Shown: positions 14,101 to 26,875, counted from the first letter of the stretch. The stretch: DNA of 64,000 nt from Ctenosaura bakeri (GCA_948474755.1 CAOLHI010000255.1:682001-746000), one strand, 5' to 3'. Notes: a model not told the origin generated them from the sequence alone. Numbers and translations: made by a program.

Positions 14101-16269
14101 AGTTCAATGCTATGTCTGTCTATGTGACTAAGTTCTGGGGCTGTGGCTATCTGAAGTGCCAGGGCAGCCTGGAAATGGCTCCTTGGGAGTGAAATGGTGT
14201 CCAGTAGTGAGTGGGAGGGGCTGGATGGCTGAGATAAAAAGTTATATAAAGCCAAGTACCCGTTGTTGGGTTTTTAGTCCTTTTGTGAGATTCCTAGTAA
14301 GAAGCTATGGAGGACAGAGCCTTAGCCAATCAGAGACTGTGACTGTTTGGGAAGGGTTAATTCTCAGTGAAAGCCTAGTAAGAAGCAAAAGAGTAATTGA
14401 AACCTAGTAGAATCTGGACAGAGAATGTGACCTGGATTGGAGGTTGAGCTTTTGATGGTTGTGTAGCCAAAGGGCTGTTATATGATATCTGTGCTTTCTA
14501 TGAGATTCTAATGATACAAGTCTAAACGTGCACCGAAAAACTGTATTAACTTTGACATCAATATGAACTTTAATACTTCATTTTTATTGTAATCTAAAAA
14601 AATGTTACAGTTTATTTTTATAAACAGTGACTTCGCTGAGAGGTATATAGTATTTAAGGTAAAACAGAAAACATTCTGCCATAAAATTATTGAGCAGTTC
14701 TAAAGAGACATTGAAAACCCTTACCCTTTTACACAAAAGTGGTGTTATAATGGGGAGGCAGAGCTGTGCGGTAAAGATCAAATTGGGAACTGCCAAACCA
14801 ATGTGGGAGAAGGAAGGGTCTGTTATAGTCTACATTTAATTAAATGAGACTTCCACGGAGGTGAATATAGAATTTCAGCTTAAGTTATCTTATTTGCAAA
14901 ACAAATGAACATGATGCATTGAATAAGGGTGCATAACACCTGTTTATTTTCAGTATTTCAATACTTTCATGTATTGTCCCTAGCACAATTGGCACAAACG
15001 TAATAATTCATGAAATATCTCCTGCTAAATTCAATAGAATTTTTCATACTAATGAAATAACTATTTATTGAGATAACAGAATTAGGTCAATATTTTTGTT
15101 TCTAATTCCGTAGTTAAAGTGATGGGCAGCTTACAAATAATCTTGGTTAGGTAGAATAGACATACAATCGAGCACTTTGTGTAGAGAAAAATTCCAGGTT
15201 TCAATATCCATATATTTCAGATGCACTAGAAATATGGATCAATTTTATTATTTTACTTTATTATGAGGCCGCTTTATTGTGAAGCTAGCTGTGAGAGAGT
15301 TCATATTTTTGTTCCAAATCTCTGGAAGTTGCTCTAAAACATTGGCGTTGCACACTTGCTTGATCCTAATTAATAGACTAGAATGAGAACATTATTCCCT
15401 GTTTCACTTCCAGGAAAAAAATTCATTGGGATTTCTCTTTCATTTCAGAATAAAATGTTGTGTTAATAGTTAGTCAATAGCTATAGAAAAAAGAATATCT
15501 GTTCTAGGTATTAATAGGTTTTGTTACAGAGTATTTTAAAATTGGGTGATAACTGCAATCCTAGAGAAATACTGAAAGGGATTTGTTGGTTGAAAGGATT
15601 ATGACATCAACACTCAGCTCTTTCAGATACTGCTAAAAAGATCTGCAGTTATTAAATTGTATTTTCACTTTTCTTCTGCCTATTTTGTTTCATTTTATTT
15701 TATTTTTGGATAGTTCTGCAGCAACCTGTCAGGTTCTGAAGTCCTGTCAATTCCTCGACTTTCTCTGTTGGTCTTTAGGTGATAGGAGAACATAGCACCA
15801 TGTGGTGGGAAGGGGTTTGTGTTTCCAGCTTCTGTTACTGAGCATGGCTTTCTCCATGTTTCTTCTGTCTTTCCTGATTCATTTGCTGTAACAGGATGTT
15901 TGCATTTGATACAGCTGGTCTTTCAAGGAGAAAAATTACAGTCTTTATCTGGAGGAATCTTCCTTATTTCTTGGGCCCCAGGAAGAGGTGAAGAGCAGAA
16001 GGGAGAGGAGGGATTATTGGATCTGAGTGAAAGGAGAGCCCATAGCCTATGTGTACTTTGTATGTGCATTTGGGAGCTTGGGAGCTGCAGGGACAAACCC
16101 CTTGGGCTAAGGGAATGAGAAGTGGGAGCAGTATAGGAGGGTGGTCTATGAACTGTGGAAGAAGTATGTAGATCTTCCCTTTTGCTTTTGAAGATGAGGA
16201 TGAAAAATAATGAAGTTTTCTCCTTGCTAGTTGAAATTATAAGAATTTTAGGATATCCTTCTATAATTT
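5119..16269. other. Long unassigned stretch
   Basis: About 11 kb of AT-rich DNA with no supportable exon, RNA gene or transposon. Minor structures: a (GTT)n run near 6018-6037, an (AAAAC)n-like run at 13385-13411, a 21-bp block repeated twice at about 13419-13465 ('agtttgggaaattcaccag'), and a short tandem at 11851-11885 ('caccacaaggaatg'-type). Translated open frames show no recognisable domain. Single exons of a large gene cannot be excluded by eye. Confidence 0.5.
13385..13411. repeat. (CAAAA)n-type simple repeat
   Basis: Run of CAAAA/CAAAAA units. It is followed by a duplicated segment 'agtttgggaaattcaccag' at about 13423-13465. Confidence 0.75.
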
Positions 16270-16342
16270 CAGTGCTTCTCTTTAAAAAAATTTTTTTAAT
16301 TATATTTTTTATTAAACATAACAAATATGTATATTTTTGTGT

Positions 16343-16364
16343 GTATATATATATATATATATAT
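16343..16364. repeat. (TA)n microsatellite
   Basis: Uninterrupted TA dinucleotides, followed at 16409-16424 by an (AC)n run. Both lie inside what may be the 3' UTR of the adjacent minus-strand L1. Confidence 0.9.
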
Positions 16365-16765
16365 ACACATAGCATACATACCCCTGTACATATACTTACA
16401 CACATAATACACACACACACACACATATACATACTATATACACATTCGCATGAAACCAGAAGAAAGAGAGAAAAAAAACCCAAACAAACAATAACCTTGT
16501 GTCCATATTTTCCAGGTTCACTTGTTTGTTAGTCTACTCATTTCTTTATTAAATGTATCCCATTTATATATATATGTCTATACATTAAAAATGTATATAA
16601 TGTAGTACACAAAGAACTCTTGTTCCTATCCTTCCTAAGTAAGCACTTGGGTTATAAGTTCTTTTATCCCTGTCTTACTTAGTTAGAAAACTTCTATAAC
16701 CAATTTATTATTACATATCAAGTAACTCCAAAGGCTTAGAATCAAGATAAACTTAAAATAAGATG

Positions 16766-16767
16766 TG

Positions 16768-16814
<47 letters not shown>

Positions 16815-16815
16815 A
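16766..16815. repeat. (TA)n(TG)n compound microsatellite
   Basis: About 11 TA units followed by about 13 TG units without interruption. Likely length-polymorphic. Confidence 0.92.
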
Positions 16816-17029
16816 TTGTAACCCACATATATTTTATGCTTGTATAAAGATTAATAGATTAATGAGTTGATAGACATTTTATCAAACTAATGTCCCAACA
16901 AGTAGTTTCTCAATAATGTACTGTTTACAGTTTTGTTCCCTGTATTAGTCTACATTAGTCTATAATACAATTCACATCATAATCCTGTGAAGAACATATT
17001 TATGTTGAAGTACTTAATCTAATGTGTAT

Positions 17030-17072
17030 ATCTATATCTATCTATATTATATCTATCTATCTATCTATCTAT
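17030..17072. repeat. (TATC)n microsatellite
   Basis: Tetranucleotide TATC/ATCT array with one TATA interruption, then an AAATAT-rich tail to about 17111. Confidence 0.88.
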
Positions 17073-17199
17073 AAATGTAAATGTAAATATAAATATATAA
17101 ATATATATATTTACTTGCTTTCCTGCTTGTTAACAAGTGGGATCATAAATTAATTAAAGAGAAGTTCTGTAATTAGGGCCCGTTTGTTCTTAATTTTAT

Positions 17200-19270
17200 C
17201 CTGACTTTTACCTTTGATTGTATGTGTTAAAATGTCCATGGTTTTCATTTCAAGAATTTCATATTGCCATTCCTCTATATTTGGGATTTCACTTTTTCTC
17301 CCTTTTTTTTTTTTTTTTTGCATAGACTATTCTGGCTGCTGTTACTAAGTAAAGCACAATTCTCCAGTATTTTTTTTGACAAGTTTGAGTTGAGGTCTTG
17401 AGTAATTTTTAACAGATATAGCTTTGGAGTCTTCGGAAAATTGTAGTTGAAAATTTCTGAGATCTTCTTATGAATAATATTCCAATATTTTTTAGTTTTC
17501 TTACATGTCCACCAGAGATGTAAAAAGATTCTTATTTCTTCCTGACATTTCCAGCATATTCCTGAAGTGGACTTGTAGATTTTATTTAGTTTTTCAGGTG
17601 TTAAATACCATTGATGTAGCATTTTCAAGTAGTTTTCTCTTAAATTCTGAGCAGCTGTAAATTTGTATGTTTAGTTACAACTCTGCTCCCATTGTTGCAA
17701 TTGAATAGCCTCTCCATGTTTCTCAACCATGTAATTGTAGGTCTTTTATCATTTCCCCTGCCCTCCCCTGGTAAAGTAGAATCTTATATATCTTTGAAAT
17801 TTGATGACTATCATTATTGAAAATAATTTTTTCAAACTTAGATTTTTCCTCTTTGACCTACAAAAACCTCAAATCTCATATCCATTTTAAATCTTTCCAT
17901 ATGTTGTCTGTAGGGAAACCAGCTACACTTTATGTTATATTTTTCCAGTTCCTCTCTGGTTTTCAATCTATAGCTGTTCTGCAAGGTGGCAATGATTAAA
18001 TATTTATAATGTAGCCAATATTCTGAGAGATTTTTCCATTGTCCAAAAAAAGCCTATTGTGGAGAGACCCAGAGTGGCATTTTAGAGTAATAAGATTTCT
18101 TAAACTTATTCCAAATGTTCAGTAGAGCCTTTCGAATGTAATGGTTAGAGAATTCGTTATCAATCTTAGCTTTATTATACCATAGATAGGTGTGCCATCC
18201 CAGTTTGACATCAGCTCTTTCAATGCTAGCAATGTTTGGTTTCCTGTAGTTATCCATTCTATTAACCATGTCAAGCCACTTGCATAATAACAAATTTTTA
18301 AGTCAGGAACTCCACATCCTCCTCTTAATTTTAAGTCTGTTAAAACATTCCATTTTATTCTTGATTTATGGCCCGCCCATATGAATTTAGTTAAATGTTT
18401 CTTCCACGCTATAAAAGGTTTGTCGTTTGTTATTATAGGAATGTTTTGGAATAAGAAGTTCATTCTTGGTAACACATTCATTTTTATAGCAGACAGTCTC
18501 CTTAATAATGATAAATTAAGCTTGTTCCAATTCTTTAGCTGATTTCTAATATTATTCCTAGTCTTTGCATAGTTGTTATCAAAAAGCTCATTATTATGTC
18601 GGATAATTCAGATGCCGAGGTATTTAATTTTCTTTTCTATCTTAAAGCAAGAAGTCTTTACCAGTTCTTCTTCTTGAATTTTACTTATATTTTTAGTCAA
18701 GATTGATGTTTTATCTTTATTGACCTTTATTGCAGATAGTTCACCCAATTCATTTAAGATATGGATCACTTTAGATAAGCTTAAGATTGAGTCTTCTAAA
18801 AAGAAGACCAGGTCATCAGCGAAGGCTTTCAGTTTGAAGTTATGACCTTTCAGTTGCAAACTCTTTATATCAGCATCTTTCTGAACAGTTCTATTTAGTA
18901 TTTCTAGTATTATAATAAAGAGAAGTGGAGATAATGGGCAGCCTTGTCAGGTACCCTTCTTTAGTTCAAGGACATTTTATTTTTCTCCATTTACCAGAAT
19001 TTGAGCCTGTTGGTTTCCATATATAGCATCTAACCAAGTCAAAAAGTTACTTCCTGCTTCCATTCTTTTGAAGGTTTCTTTCAAAAATGGCCATCTAACA
19101 GAATCAAAGGCTTTTTCTGTGTCTATAAATACTAGCGCCATCTGTTTTTCATTATGCTTCTCATAATGTTTTGTGGTGTTTAGAACAGTTCTAATATTAT
19201 TTCTTGGAAATCTTCTTGGTAGAAACCCATTTTGGTCTTCGTAAAAATTTTCATGAAATTGTTTGGGACC
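17200..19270 (-). mobile_element. 5'-truncated L1 LINE, ORF2 remnant
   Basis: Minus-strand conceptual translations give an L1-type ORF2 in order. At 19330-18977 there is RT start sequence with DQNGFLPRR and FIDTEKAFDSVRW (first catalytic Asp). At 18859-18608 is the FADD catalytic box. At 18481-18119 is the thumb/connection region with KHLTKFIWAG. At 17628-17275 is the C-terminal Cys/His region with ICWKC and HLWWTC. Frames shift and stops separate these blocks, so the copy is dead. The endonuclease domain and ORF1 are absent, which is usual 5' truncation. A 3' UTR may continue to about 16270, where the minus strand reads 'taataaaaaatataatt' into an A-rich end. Confidence 0.88.
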
Positions 19271-19393
19271 AACACCTCCATTGTTTTGTGCAGGAACTCC
19301 CAAAAGGGATATCTCAGTCATCAAGGACAAGAAAAGCTGATAACATACATAGAGAGAGTGAATGGGTTGAATGAGCTTTCATTTGTTATCATA
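19271..19393. other. Short spacer between L1 and MITE
   Basis: No feature recognised. It ends in ATA, which is duplicated on the far side of the next MITE. Confidence 0.5.
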
Positions 19394-19535
19394 GGCCATT
19401 TCTACACTATGCTGTTATAGTGCTATTATTCCACTTTTAACATCAAAGGCTCCTCCCTAAACTGCATACCCCAGGATTCCATAGGATGTTGAAAGTGGAA
19501 TAATAGCACTGTAACAGTGCAGTGCAGAAATGGCC
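19394..19535. mobile_element. AT-rich Harbinger-like MITE, 142 bp
   Basis: Termini GGCCATTTCTACACT and, in reverse complement, GGCCATTTCTGCACT. The flanking trinucleotide ATA occurs on both sides (19391-19393 and 19536-19538), consistent with a 3-bp target duplication. The internal motif 'gtggaataatagcact' and its inverse are shared with five other copies here. No coding capacity. Confidence 0.82.
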
Positions 19536-21780
19536 ATAGTCTTGGAAGGAAGGGCAGAGGGAGCACATTCCTATACAGATGCTTAGTTTGAGCTCTTGCT
19601 TATATCCAGTTGATTGCTCGATGAAGAAAATATCACTTTAATTGTATGAACTGATATCATATCCATAATTCACTGGCATCAGATTATTTCTTCTGTATTG
19701 TCTAGTTAAATTAAATGATGGGATACATAAAAGTGCACCTGGCTATCTTCTTGGTTTTCAGAAAGGTTAATGTAGAACAGCCTTTGCCTGCACAGCAACT
19801 AATGTCTAGTTTTGTTAAGGATCTAATACATCTCTTTATTCCCATCTGTTGTAGTCCTGTGCTCTGAAATTAAACTGATCATAAAATGGCTATTCAATAT
19901 CTATTAAAACTTTTACATGCTCCTAGCCTTTGGTTATTACCTCCCAAGGTAGCCTGCATCCTCATAATGTTGGCCTTCAATTTAATGCTTTGTTAGTAAA
20001 TGCTGCATAAACTGTTCTCTGCTGGGAAATGGTGGTCCTTTCTTAGAGCTATTCTACAGCAGATCACATCAAAATGCTTCTTGTGGTAGTATGCATACTT
20101 TTGCACTGTTGAGACTTAAAGAACATCCTATGCCTCAGGTGATTTAACAACTTAAATTGTATTGAGAAAAAAAAGTCTTGTTTTAAATGTTAAATACACA
20201 ACCATTAAGACTTGTCACAGTTCTGTTAAGTAGGGTTCTCCTAATAATGCATAACCTCTTTTCCACTTAATTTCCAAAATCAGGTTTTTTTTTATTGCAT
20301 CTGAACACAAGTAGTTATATACACAAGTGCTTTCTATGCTTCTAGATATTTGGAGAAATTTCTTTTTATTAGGTAACCATGAAATACACTCAAACTGTGT
20401 TTAAATGTGCATTTTCCATTTTATTTAGATGAATTGGTGCATTCTCACAAGGTTTAACTCACTTCAAGAGTAAATGGGGGGTGGCCCATCAAAATGGGGG
20501 GGGGTGGCCCATCAAAATCCAGATGGAATATGGAGCACTCTACGGTGAAACTCAGATGTGTTTTTGATGAAGAGGCTACCCTTGTCCAAAATAAGTACAA
20601 TATGTTACCTGTTTAATCTATCATATGTTTTCAGTGAATCAGACAAATAGACTAACATTTTCAAGGATTACGTTGCATAGAGTTAAAATCAACTATTGTA
20701 TCCCACAGTTGAAGCCTTTCTGCACTTCATTTCTCCTATACTCATGGATGCATAGCATGAGATACTTATCGCTCTGTAACAACTCAGTTTAAATTAATTG
20801 CTGTAATTTATTATTTGAAGTATTAGTATTAAATGTGTGGAAGTGCAATTACTGCCACCAGAACCTTTCTTATTGTAGCTGTCAATCCTATCATTTTGTA
20901 TGATTGCAAAAAGGTAGTGCCTATGTACTTGAAGAAAAGCCACTGAAGGCAAAAGCAGTCTTCCTGATTCATAATTCTCTATTGGTTAATTTCAATCCTT
21001 CTGAGTTAGTTATTTGATCCTCTGATCTTATTTCCTGTAAAATTCATTTTGGTTTAGAAAACTAGAGAAGCACACAAATGCAGACATTGTGTATAAAGAG
21101 ACATCTTTTAAGTAGGCCTGCTGTAATAAATACATTGTGGCTTTCAAGATACAGTTACAGGAAATGAAATGCTATCTTGAAAGATAGGGTCTTTTTCAAA
21201 TGTAGCAACCCTATTTCAGCCTATTCATTCTCTGTGGACTTTTTAAAAACTTCAGTTGTAATAGGTATATGATCTATTACAATGCTGCCTTTGAAAAGGT
21301 AAGAGAGATTAAAAGCACTAAAAATGAATGTTCATTTTTTTAACCTTTGGTTTATACATAATGCAGAAAAGAATAGCATTAGTGTTTTCAGTACCTCATA
21401 GAAAGGGACATTCCTGCTGCTCTCTCAAATTCTGAAATCACTGTAAGGCATTCTTCTCATTTAGGTAAGACATATCTGCTTTTTTTGTGATTTGAAAATT
21501 CTTACACCCTACCAAATGTGCAGACTTGGGCAGAGGAGGGCTCTAAATTACAAATGAGACTACAAGCACCTCAGAAAACAACAGACTGTGTTTAAAGGCA
21601 TAGAAGCAGTGGCTGATCAAAAACCTTGTCAACCCTTATTCACAATATCTTTTGCACTAGTAGGGAAGGTTTTGTTATAAGTTTTACTTTTGGGAAATTT
21701 TCGTTCCTTTAGGTATGGTTGTTACAGTTATAAGACTAGTACTTCCACTACCTCCCACCAATTGTCCTGCTGTTCTTTTA
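19536..21780. other. Unassigned DNA
   Basis: No gene recognised. A 22-bp unit containing 'ggggtggcccatcaaaat' is tandemly duplicated at 20474-20518. Confidence 0.5.
20474..20518. repeat. Two-copy tandem repeat
   Basis: 'aaatggggggtggcccatc' occurs twice in direct succession, the second with an extended G run. A local slippage product is the simplest explanation. Confidence 0.85.
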
Positions 21781-21945
21781 ATAGTTAATTAATTGTTAAT
21801 TGTTATGTGTTTTAGGGGGTTGGTTTTACCTGGGTTGGTGGGTGGGGAGGATTGGGTATGTTTTTAATGTCTTTTAATGTATAATGTATTTCATGCTGTT
21901 CGCCGCCTCGATCCATGTGGAGAGGCAGGATACAAATAAATTTTA
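21781..21945 (+). mobile_element. L2/CR1-like LINE 3' end
   Basis: Carries 'gttcgccgcctcgatcc' and 'gtggagaggcaggatac' followed by 'aaataaatttta'. This short hairpin-and-A-rich-tail structure is seen at the 3' end of L2/CR1-like LINEs in reptiles. It is followed by a (TTA)(GTA)(GGA)-rich simple repeat to about 21985. The last ~64 bp are nearly identical to 28361-28424. Confidence 0.6.
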
Positions 21946-24234
21946 TTATTATTAGTAGTAGTAGGAGGAGGAGTAGGAGTAGTATTAATACATTAGCTGA
22001 TTTAACCACCATAGACTTCCTGCTCCGTTGTTTCAAAAATTCAGACTTAGCTCTAGGACTGCAGACCTACTGAAGATGATGAGGCAGGAGCAGATAGGAA
22101 AAAATTCCACAACTTTTGAAGCTGTGGGAGATGGATCTTTTTGTCTAGAAAACCCACAAGTTTTTGATCAAGTTTATTAGCATCTTTTCCTCATTGGAAG
22201 TCACTTTGTTATTTCAATAATATGAACGGTGTTACGTATACCCTTATTTGGCGTAAAAATTATCGAACGTATTAAACGTATGGTTAACAAAGAAGACAAC
22301 TGCAGATCCAACTTCTTAAAAAATTATTTTTTCCTCCAAATGGAAGGGTAAGATCCTGAACTGTAAGAACAGCAGAAACAAAAGAAACCATCAATATTAG
22401 ACATTTTCTCCTCTAGTCCTACATTGTGTCAAGTAGATATAAAGCACTCATTCAAGTATAAATAATTGAAAAAAAGGAAGCCAGAACTAGGAATTAAAAT
22501 GATCTGATAGTATACTTCAGCTCTTTTCAGGCTACATGATATGCAGGAACTGGCTTTTTTACTTAATGTGCCAGTGGCCAGTACCATATTCGGGCCTATT
22601 GACTACAACTGTTTCTTTCTTTCCTGTAAACATGCTGACCTGCAGACTATCCCCAGTCTACATATCACCACTCTGAGTAGCACTGCTGCATGTAGTCTTA
22701 TATTGAATTCTAGTAGCTGCATAGTGTCTAGAAATAATGTAGGAGAAAGAAATATATGAACTTCTTCTAAATATGTTATTTGTCATTCTAAAGGAAAATA
22801 TTGCATAATCATTTTTTCCATTTTTCCAGAAAAATGCAGCTTCAGAAAAACATGGGGAGAAAATTTCTCTTTTCTCAGTTTTTCTGTTTTTCCCCAGGGC
22901 TTCACATCTCTAGTCATAAATAATTTAAATCCCAATGGCCTGTGGAAGGTTGGTGAATGATGGGAGCTACACAAAACCACTTCCCTCCTAACACTGAGCT
23001 CTGGCCAAAAAGCTGTACCAGAGTCAAGTGTATCAAAAACCAACATATAGCAGAGTATTACACACAGCTTTAGAAACGTGCACAGTAGAGTTTAAACAAG
23101 CAGCAATGCTCTGAAGCCACAAAAACTCACCCGTGCAACTATTATCTTCCAACTTGGAGGCATTTAATCTTCAGTTACGATACATACATATTTATAGGAT
23201 TCGTCAAACAGAAATTCAGCATTATGCTTTCTGGCATAGCCTCTGGTCAAACATGATCAGGCAATCGAGAGGACAGTTGGCTAGAACTCAGCTCCTTATA
23301 TACAACCCTTGCTGATGCAACTCTAGCCAACTTTGCATTTCCCATGTCTGATGCAACCTTCTGCCCTGGTTACATATCACAATGACTCATCTAGGGTCAC
23401 ATGGGATTACCTCATGCACTGTCATCCCCAGGTGCAATCCACAATGTACATCATATGTATTTTATTGGACTAAAGGTCATATCCAACCTTTCCTCACATG
23501 GCCCTACTCTAAGCATGACTGAGAATCATACCCATGAAAAAGCAGACATAGGGGTAGGGAGTATGTGGCACAACAGATTTTGTTAGATTGCAATTCTAAT
23601 CATACTTCATTACGGCTATATGCTGGCTTTGCACTGTAGGTTGTCTCTGTCATAAACATGTAACATGTCAATAGACATAAGTATGTAAACCTGATGATAG
23701 ACTTTGAAATTTTGAAATCTCAGGTTTATATTTTTAAAAACTATATCTTCTTGGTCTATTATGACTAGTTGGTTTTATTAGCATTTCTCTTTTTCTTTGT
23801 TGCTGATCTGCTTCTATAACTCTTGCCAGGTTTATAGGTACATTTATGGAAAAAGCCACCCACTTGCTTATGATGTATATTCTAATCTGTGAGTTAAAGG
23901 GAAGATTATACTTTGTTTTAATGGGTGCAAAGAAATCTGGTTTGTAAGACTTCATTAAAAGTGGGGGGGAGGGGATGCAGAAGGATAAAAATCAGGATTG
24001 TTTCTGAATGGAAATTGTATACACTGATCTTTAGTTTATTTTTCAGTTCGTCACACCTGGATCACTACTTAAAATGTGATATTCATGTTGGCTGACATAA
24101 AAAAAAAGAGAGAGAGAAATTATTTCCTAGTATTTTGCAGTGCATTTCATACTTTCTTAGCATTTTACTCCCTGTTTTACATTTGTGTAGTCATGCATAT
24201 GTACACTTAGCCTGCTTTTTTTTTTCATTTAGAT

Positions 24235-24236
24235 AC

Positions 24237-24280
<44 letters not shown>
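24235..24280. repeat. (ATCT)n microsatellite
   Basis: About 11 consecutive ATCT units. Confidence 0.92.
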
Positions 24281-24281
<1 letters not shown>

Positions 24282-25326
24282 GCTGTTACATAAACAAGAA
24301 TAAGGAGATACTTGCTTCTAATAGTCATGTAGATATTTTCCTTAAGAATAAGAATTCTCCTTTTGTCATTCTTTTGATATGTACTGGAGATCTATAAATA
24401 TGTTATGAGAAATTTTCAACAGCACCATGTTTAAAAAACAAAACAAAAAATGTCCTGAGAATTCTCTGATCTCAAACTGTGGTAAATCTCATTTCTTGAA
24501 AAATACATTTTAAGAAAATGTCTCACTGGAAAATATAAGACTAGGGGAAATTCACATTTTTATTGCACTTATGATACATTTTTGTTCTTCTTTACTGTAT
24601 GTTCTGGAGATATTTAAAATTAATAACCAATTAAAGTAAATAAATATTGAACGTAGATATATAGTAATTACTGATTTGTTCGTTCCAGTGCTAAACAAAA
24701 TGTGACAAATAATTTTTGTGACCTTTTCCTGCTATTTAAAAGTATGGTTTTATTTATTTATTTATTTTTGCAAAATTTCTTCCTTTTAAAAATGTGGGCT
24801 ACTGTAAAATGTATAGCAATACCTGTTGTTCTATGAGAGCAGGTCTGTTTAGCAAAGGTTAAGAGGCCAAACTGCGTTGTGGTGAGTTACTGATTAATAT
24901 TTTTTCCCAGTTTAGCCATGCATATGCCCAGCACATACCACTAGATCACTACAGTGAAGCCAGTCTTTGATGCTTTCAACACTAGATTTTTGGTAATGTG
25001 TGGGGAAAGCTTTGAAGATCAGATATTTGATACAGAACAATCAATTCAGAATCTTCTTAATGACATCCATTAACATAACCAGCTATGCTACGATAAAGTA
25101 GCGTTCTCAGCCAATATCTATGTTGAAAACTTGTGTTAATTAGTATTTACTTTTGGCTTCTTAAACGGTATTATGCAACAGGATAATAATTCTAGCACGT
25201 GTCATTTTTCCGTACCATGACTACTGTAGGAATATTTGGTATCTATATCAAGCAGAGTGTAGTATAGCCCGTGCAGTGTGAGCTTTGGTGATAAATGGGT
25301 GAAAAATAGTCAGGATGTTCTTGTAA

Positions 25327-25330
25327 GATA

Positions 25331-25362
<32 letters not shown>

Positions 25363-25372
25363 AAAAAGAAAA
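25327..25372. repeat. (AAAG)n microsatellite
   Basis: About ten AAAG/GAAA units ending in an A-rich stretch. Confidence 0.92.
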
Positions 25373-25627
25373 TCCTTACATTTATTGATTCACAAAATCC
25401 ATCTTGGATAGGAAAAGAGATTGTTTTTTTTTTTTTTAAAGTTTCCTAACTTTTGGTAAAAGAGTCCCTAATAGCTGGCTCTTTTGAGTGAATGTAAGCC
25501 ATCTTGAGGCAGGAGCCTCATGAATGCTCCTATCTCAGACAGGGAGAGACAAAGGACTAACTAACTTTTGGAAGAAGAGAGAAGTGACCTCTGCAGACAA
25601 GAAGGAAGCAAAAGTCTTGAAAGCATA

Positions 25628-25829
25628 GGCCATGTCTGCACTACACTGTTATAGTGCTGTTATTCTACTTTCAACATCCTGTGGAATTCTAGGATTTGTA
25701 CTTTACTGAGGCCAAAGAGTTCTCTGGCTGAGAATTCTAAAGGCCCCTCCCTAAAAGGCAAACCTCATGATTCCATAGGATGTTGAAAGTGGAATAATAG
25801 CACTATAACAATATTGTGTGGAAATGGCC
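25628..25829. mobile_element. AT-rich Harbinger-like MITE, 202 bp
   Basis: Termini GGCCATGTCTGCACTAC and, on the other end, GTGTGGAAATGGCC. ATA flanks both sides (25625-25627 and 25830-25832). The full two-arm structure is present: 'tgttatagtgctgttatt' pairs with 'gaataatagcactataaca'. The centre 'ttctctggctgagaattct' is shared with the copies at 36898 and 40135, so these form a longer subfamily (~200 bp) than the 26019 copy. Confidence 0.85.
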
Positions 25830-26018
25830 ATAGATCAAAGAAATAAAGAGAGGTGAAACAAAAGGGTAAGCACGCTCTTTAGAGATCTCTTTCACTAATC
25901 TATGCAAGAGTTGATGCCTCCTTGCTTCCAATAAAAAGTGTATGGACTGAAATCCTCAGGTGTATTGACCTCTTCTTTGTTACTTTACCTTCAGAGCATA
26001 TTAGGCAACAGAAACTTA

Positions 26019-26199
26019 GGCCATTTCTGCACTGGACTGTTATAGTGCTATTATTTCACTTTCAACATCCTATGCAATCCTGGGGTTTGCAGTTTAGGGA
26101 AGGGCCTTTGAGGGCCTTCCCTAAACTGCAAACCCCAGGATTCCATAGGATGTTGAAAGTGGAATAATAGTGCTATAACCGTCTAGTGCGTAAATGGCC
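26019..26199. mobile_element. AT-rich Harbinger-like MITE, 181 bp, near-perfect palindrome
   Basis: Termini GGCCATTTCTGCACT and TGCGTAAATGGCC. TTA flanks both sides (26016-26018 and 26200-26202). Centre: 'cagtttagggaagggcc' faces 'ggccttccctaaactg', so almost the whole element can fold back on itself. This is the cleanest example in the window. Confidence 0.87.
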
Positions 26200-26556
26200 T
26201 TAAATACCTTGTTCTTTTTTCACTTTTACTTCACATATTACCAAGACCTCATCAAAATAGAGGGGTCAGATTATATATGGATAGTCTGAGAAAGCTGTGT
26301 TTATTTAGCGTATCATATAAGAAATTAAAGATTTATAAAATTTAAATATCAAAAAGGAGCATCAACTAATTTAAGATATGCAGACAATGTCGTATCACTG
26401 GCAGAAATAACAAAAATGTGGAATGACTGTTGAGGAAATCAAGGAAGAAAGGGAAAAGTAAGGCTACAGCTGAACAGTAAGAAAATAAAACTAATGACTA
26501 CAGATGATTTATGTAACTTTAGAGTAGGCAATGAAAACATTGAAATAGTTAAAGAT

Positions 26557-26782
26557 TTATAGATTGTTGTGTGTTTTCGGGGCTTTGAGGCCGTGTTCTA
26601 TTAGTATTTTCTCCTGACATTTTGCCTGCATCTGTGGCTGGCATCTTCAGAGATCTCTGAAGATGCCAGCTACACATGCAGGCGAAACGTCAGGAGAAAA
26701 TACTAATAGAATATGGCCTCAAAGCCCGGAAAACGCACAACAACCTATGGATTTCGGCCATGAAAGCCTTCGACTTTACATC
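26557..26782. mobile_element. Palindromic Penelope-like insertion
   Basis: Two inverted copies of a ~95-bp segment meet at 'cttcagagatctctgaag' (26648-26665). Each arm runs 'gaagatgccagc', 'ggcgaaacgtcaggag', 'aatactaatagaa', 'ggcctcaaagccc' and 'cgcacaacaacc'. The sequence resembles the terminal segment of Penelope-like elements common in reptile genomes. The inserted unit is flanked by a direct duplication AGTTAAAGAT of the LINE target (26547-26556 and 26783-26792). The arm on the + strand keeps CTGAAGA and GGCGAAAC separated by a possible GCC/GGC stem, reminiscent of a hammerhead ribozyme core. Class assignment is moderately sure; ribozyme function is speculative. Confidence 0.6.
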
Positions 26783-26875
26783 AGTTAAAGATCTCTTACA
26801 CGATGTCTCAGTCATTAGTCAAAATAGAGAGTGTAGTCGAAAAATCAACAGACTAAGACTTGTTAAGGAACTAGA

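Larger units (their letters stand above)
21986..25627. other. Unassigned DNA
   Basis: No gene or transposon supported apart from the two microsatellites listed separately. A small cluster of CpG sites at 22225-22282 is unusual against the CpG-poor background. Confidence 0.5.

Noticed and set aside
14156..14407. Possible promoter or LTR with 'ttatataaag' and 'agccaatcag'
   Set aside because: The CCAAT-like motif lies downstream of the TATA-like one. No TG…CA ends or duplicated target could be found.
15923..16532. Open frames of 186 and 125 codons on opposite strands
   Set aside because: They run through (TA)n and (CA)n microsatellites and give repetitive translations.
24235..24280. CRISPR-like array
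   Set aside because: Uninterrupted tetranucleotide microsatellite with no spacers; no CRISPR structure occurs anywhere in the window.
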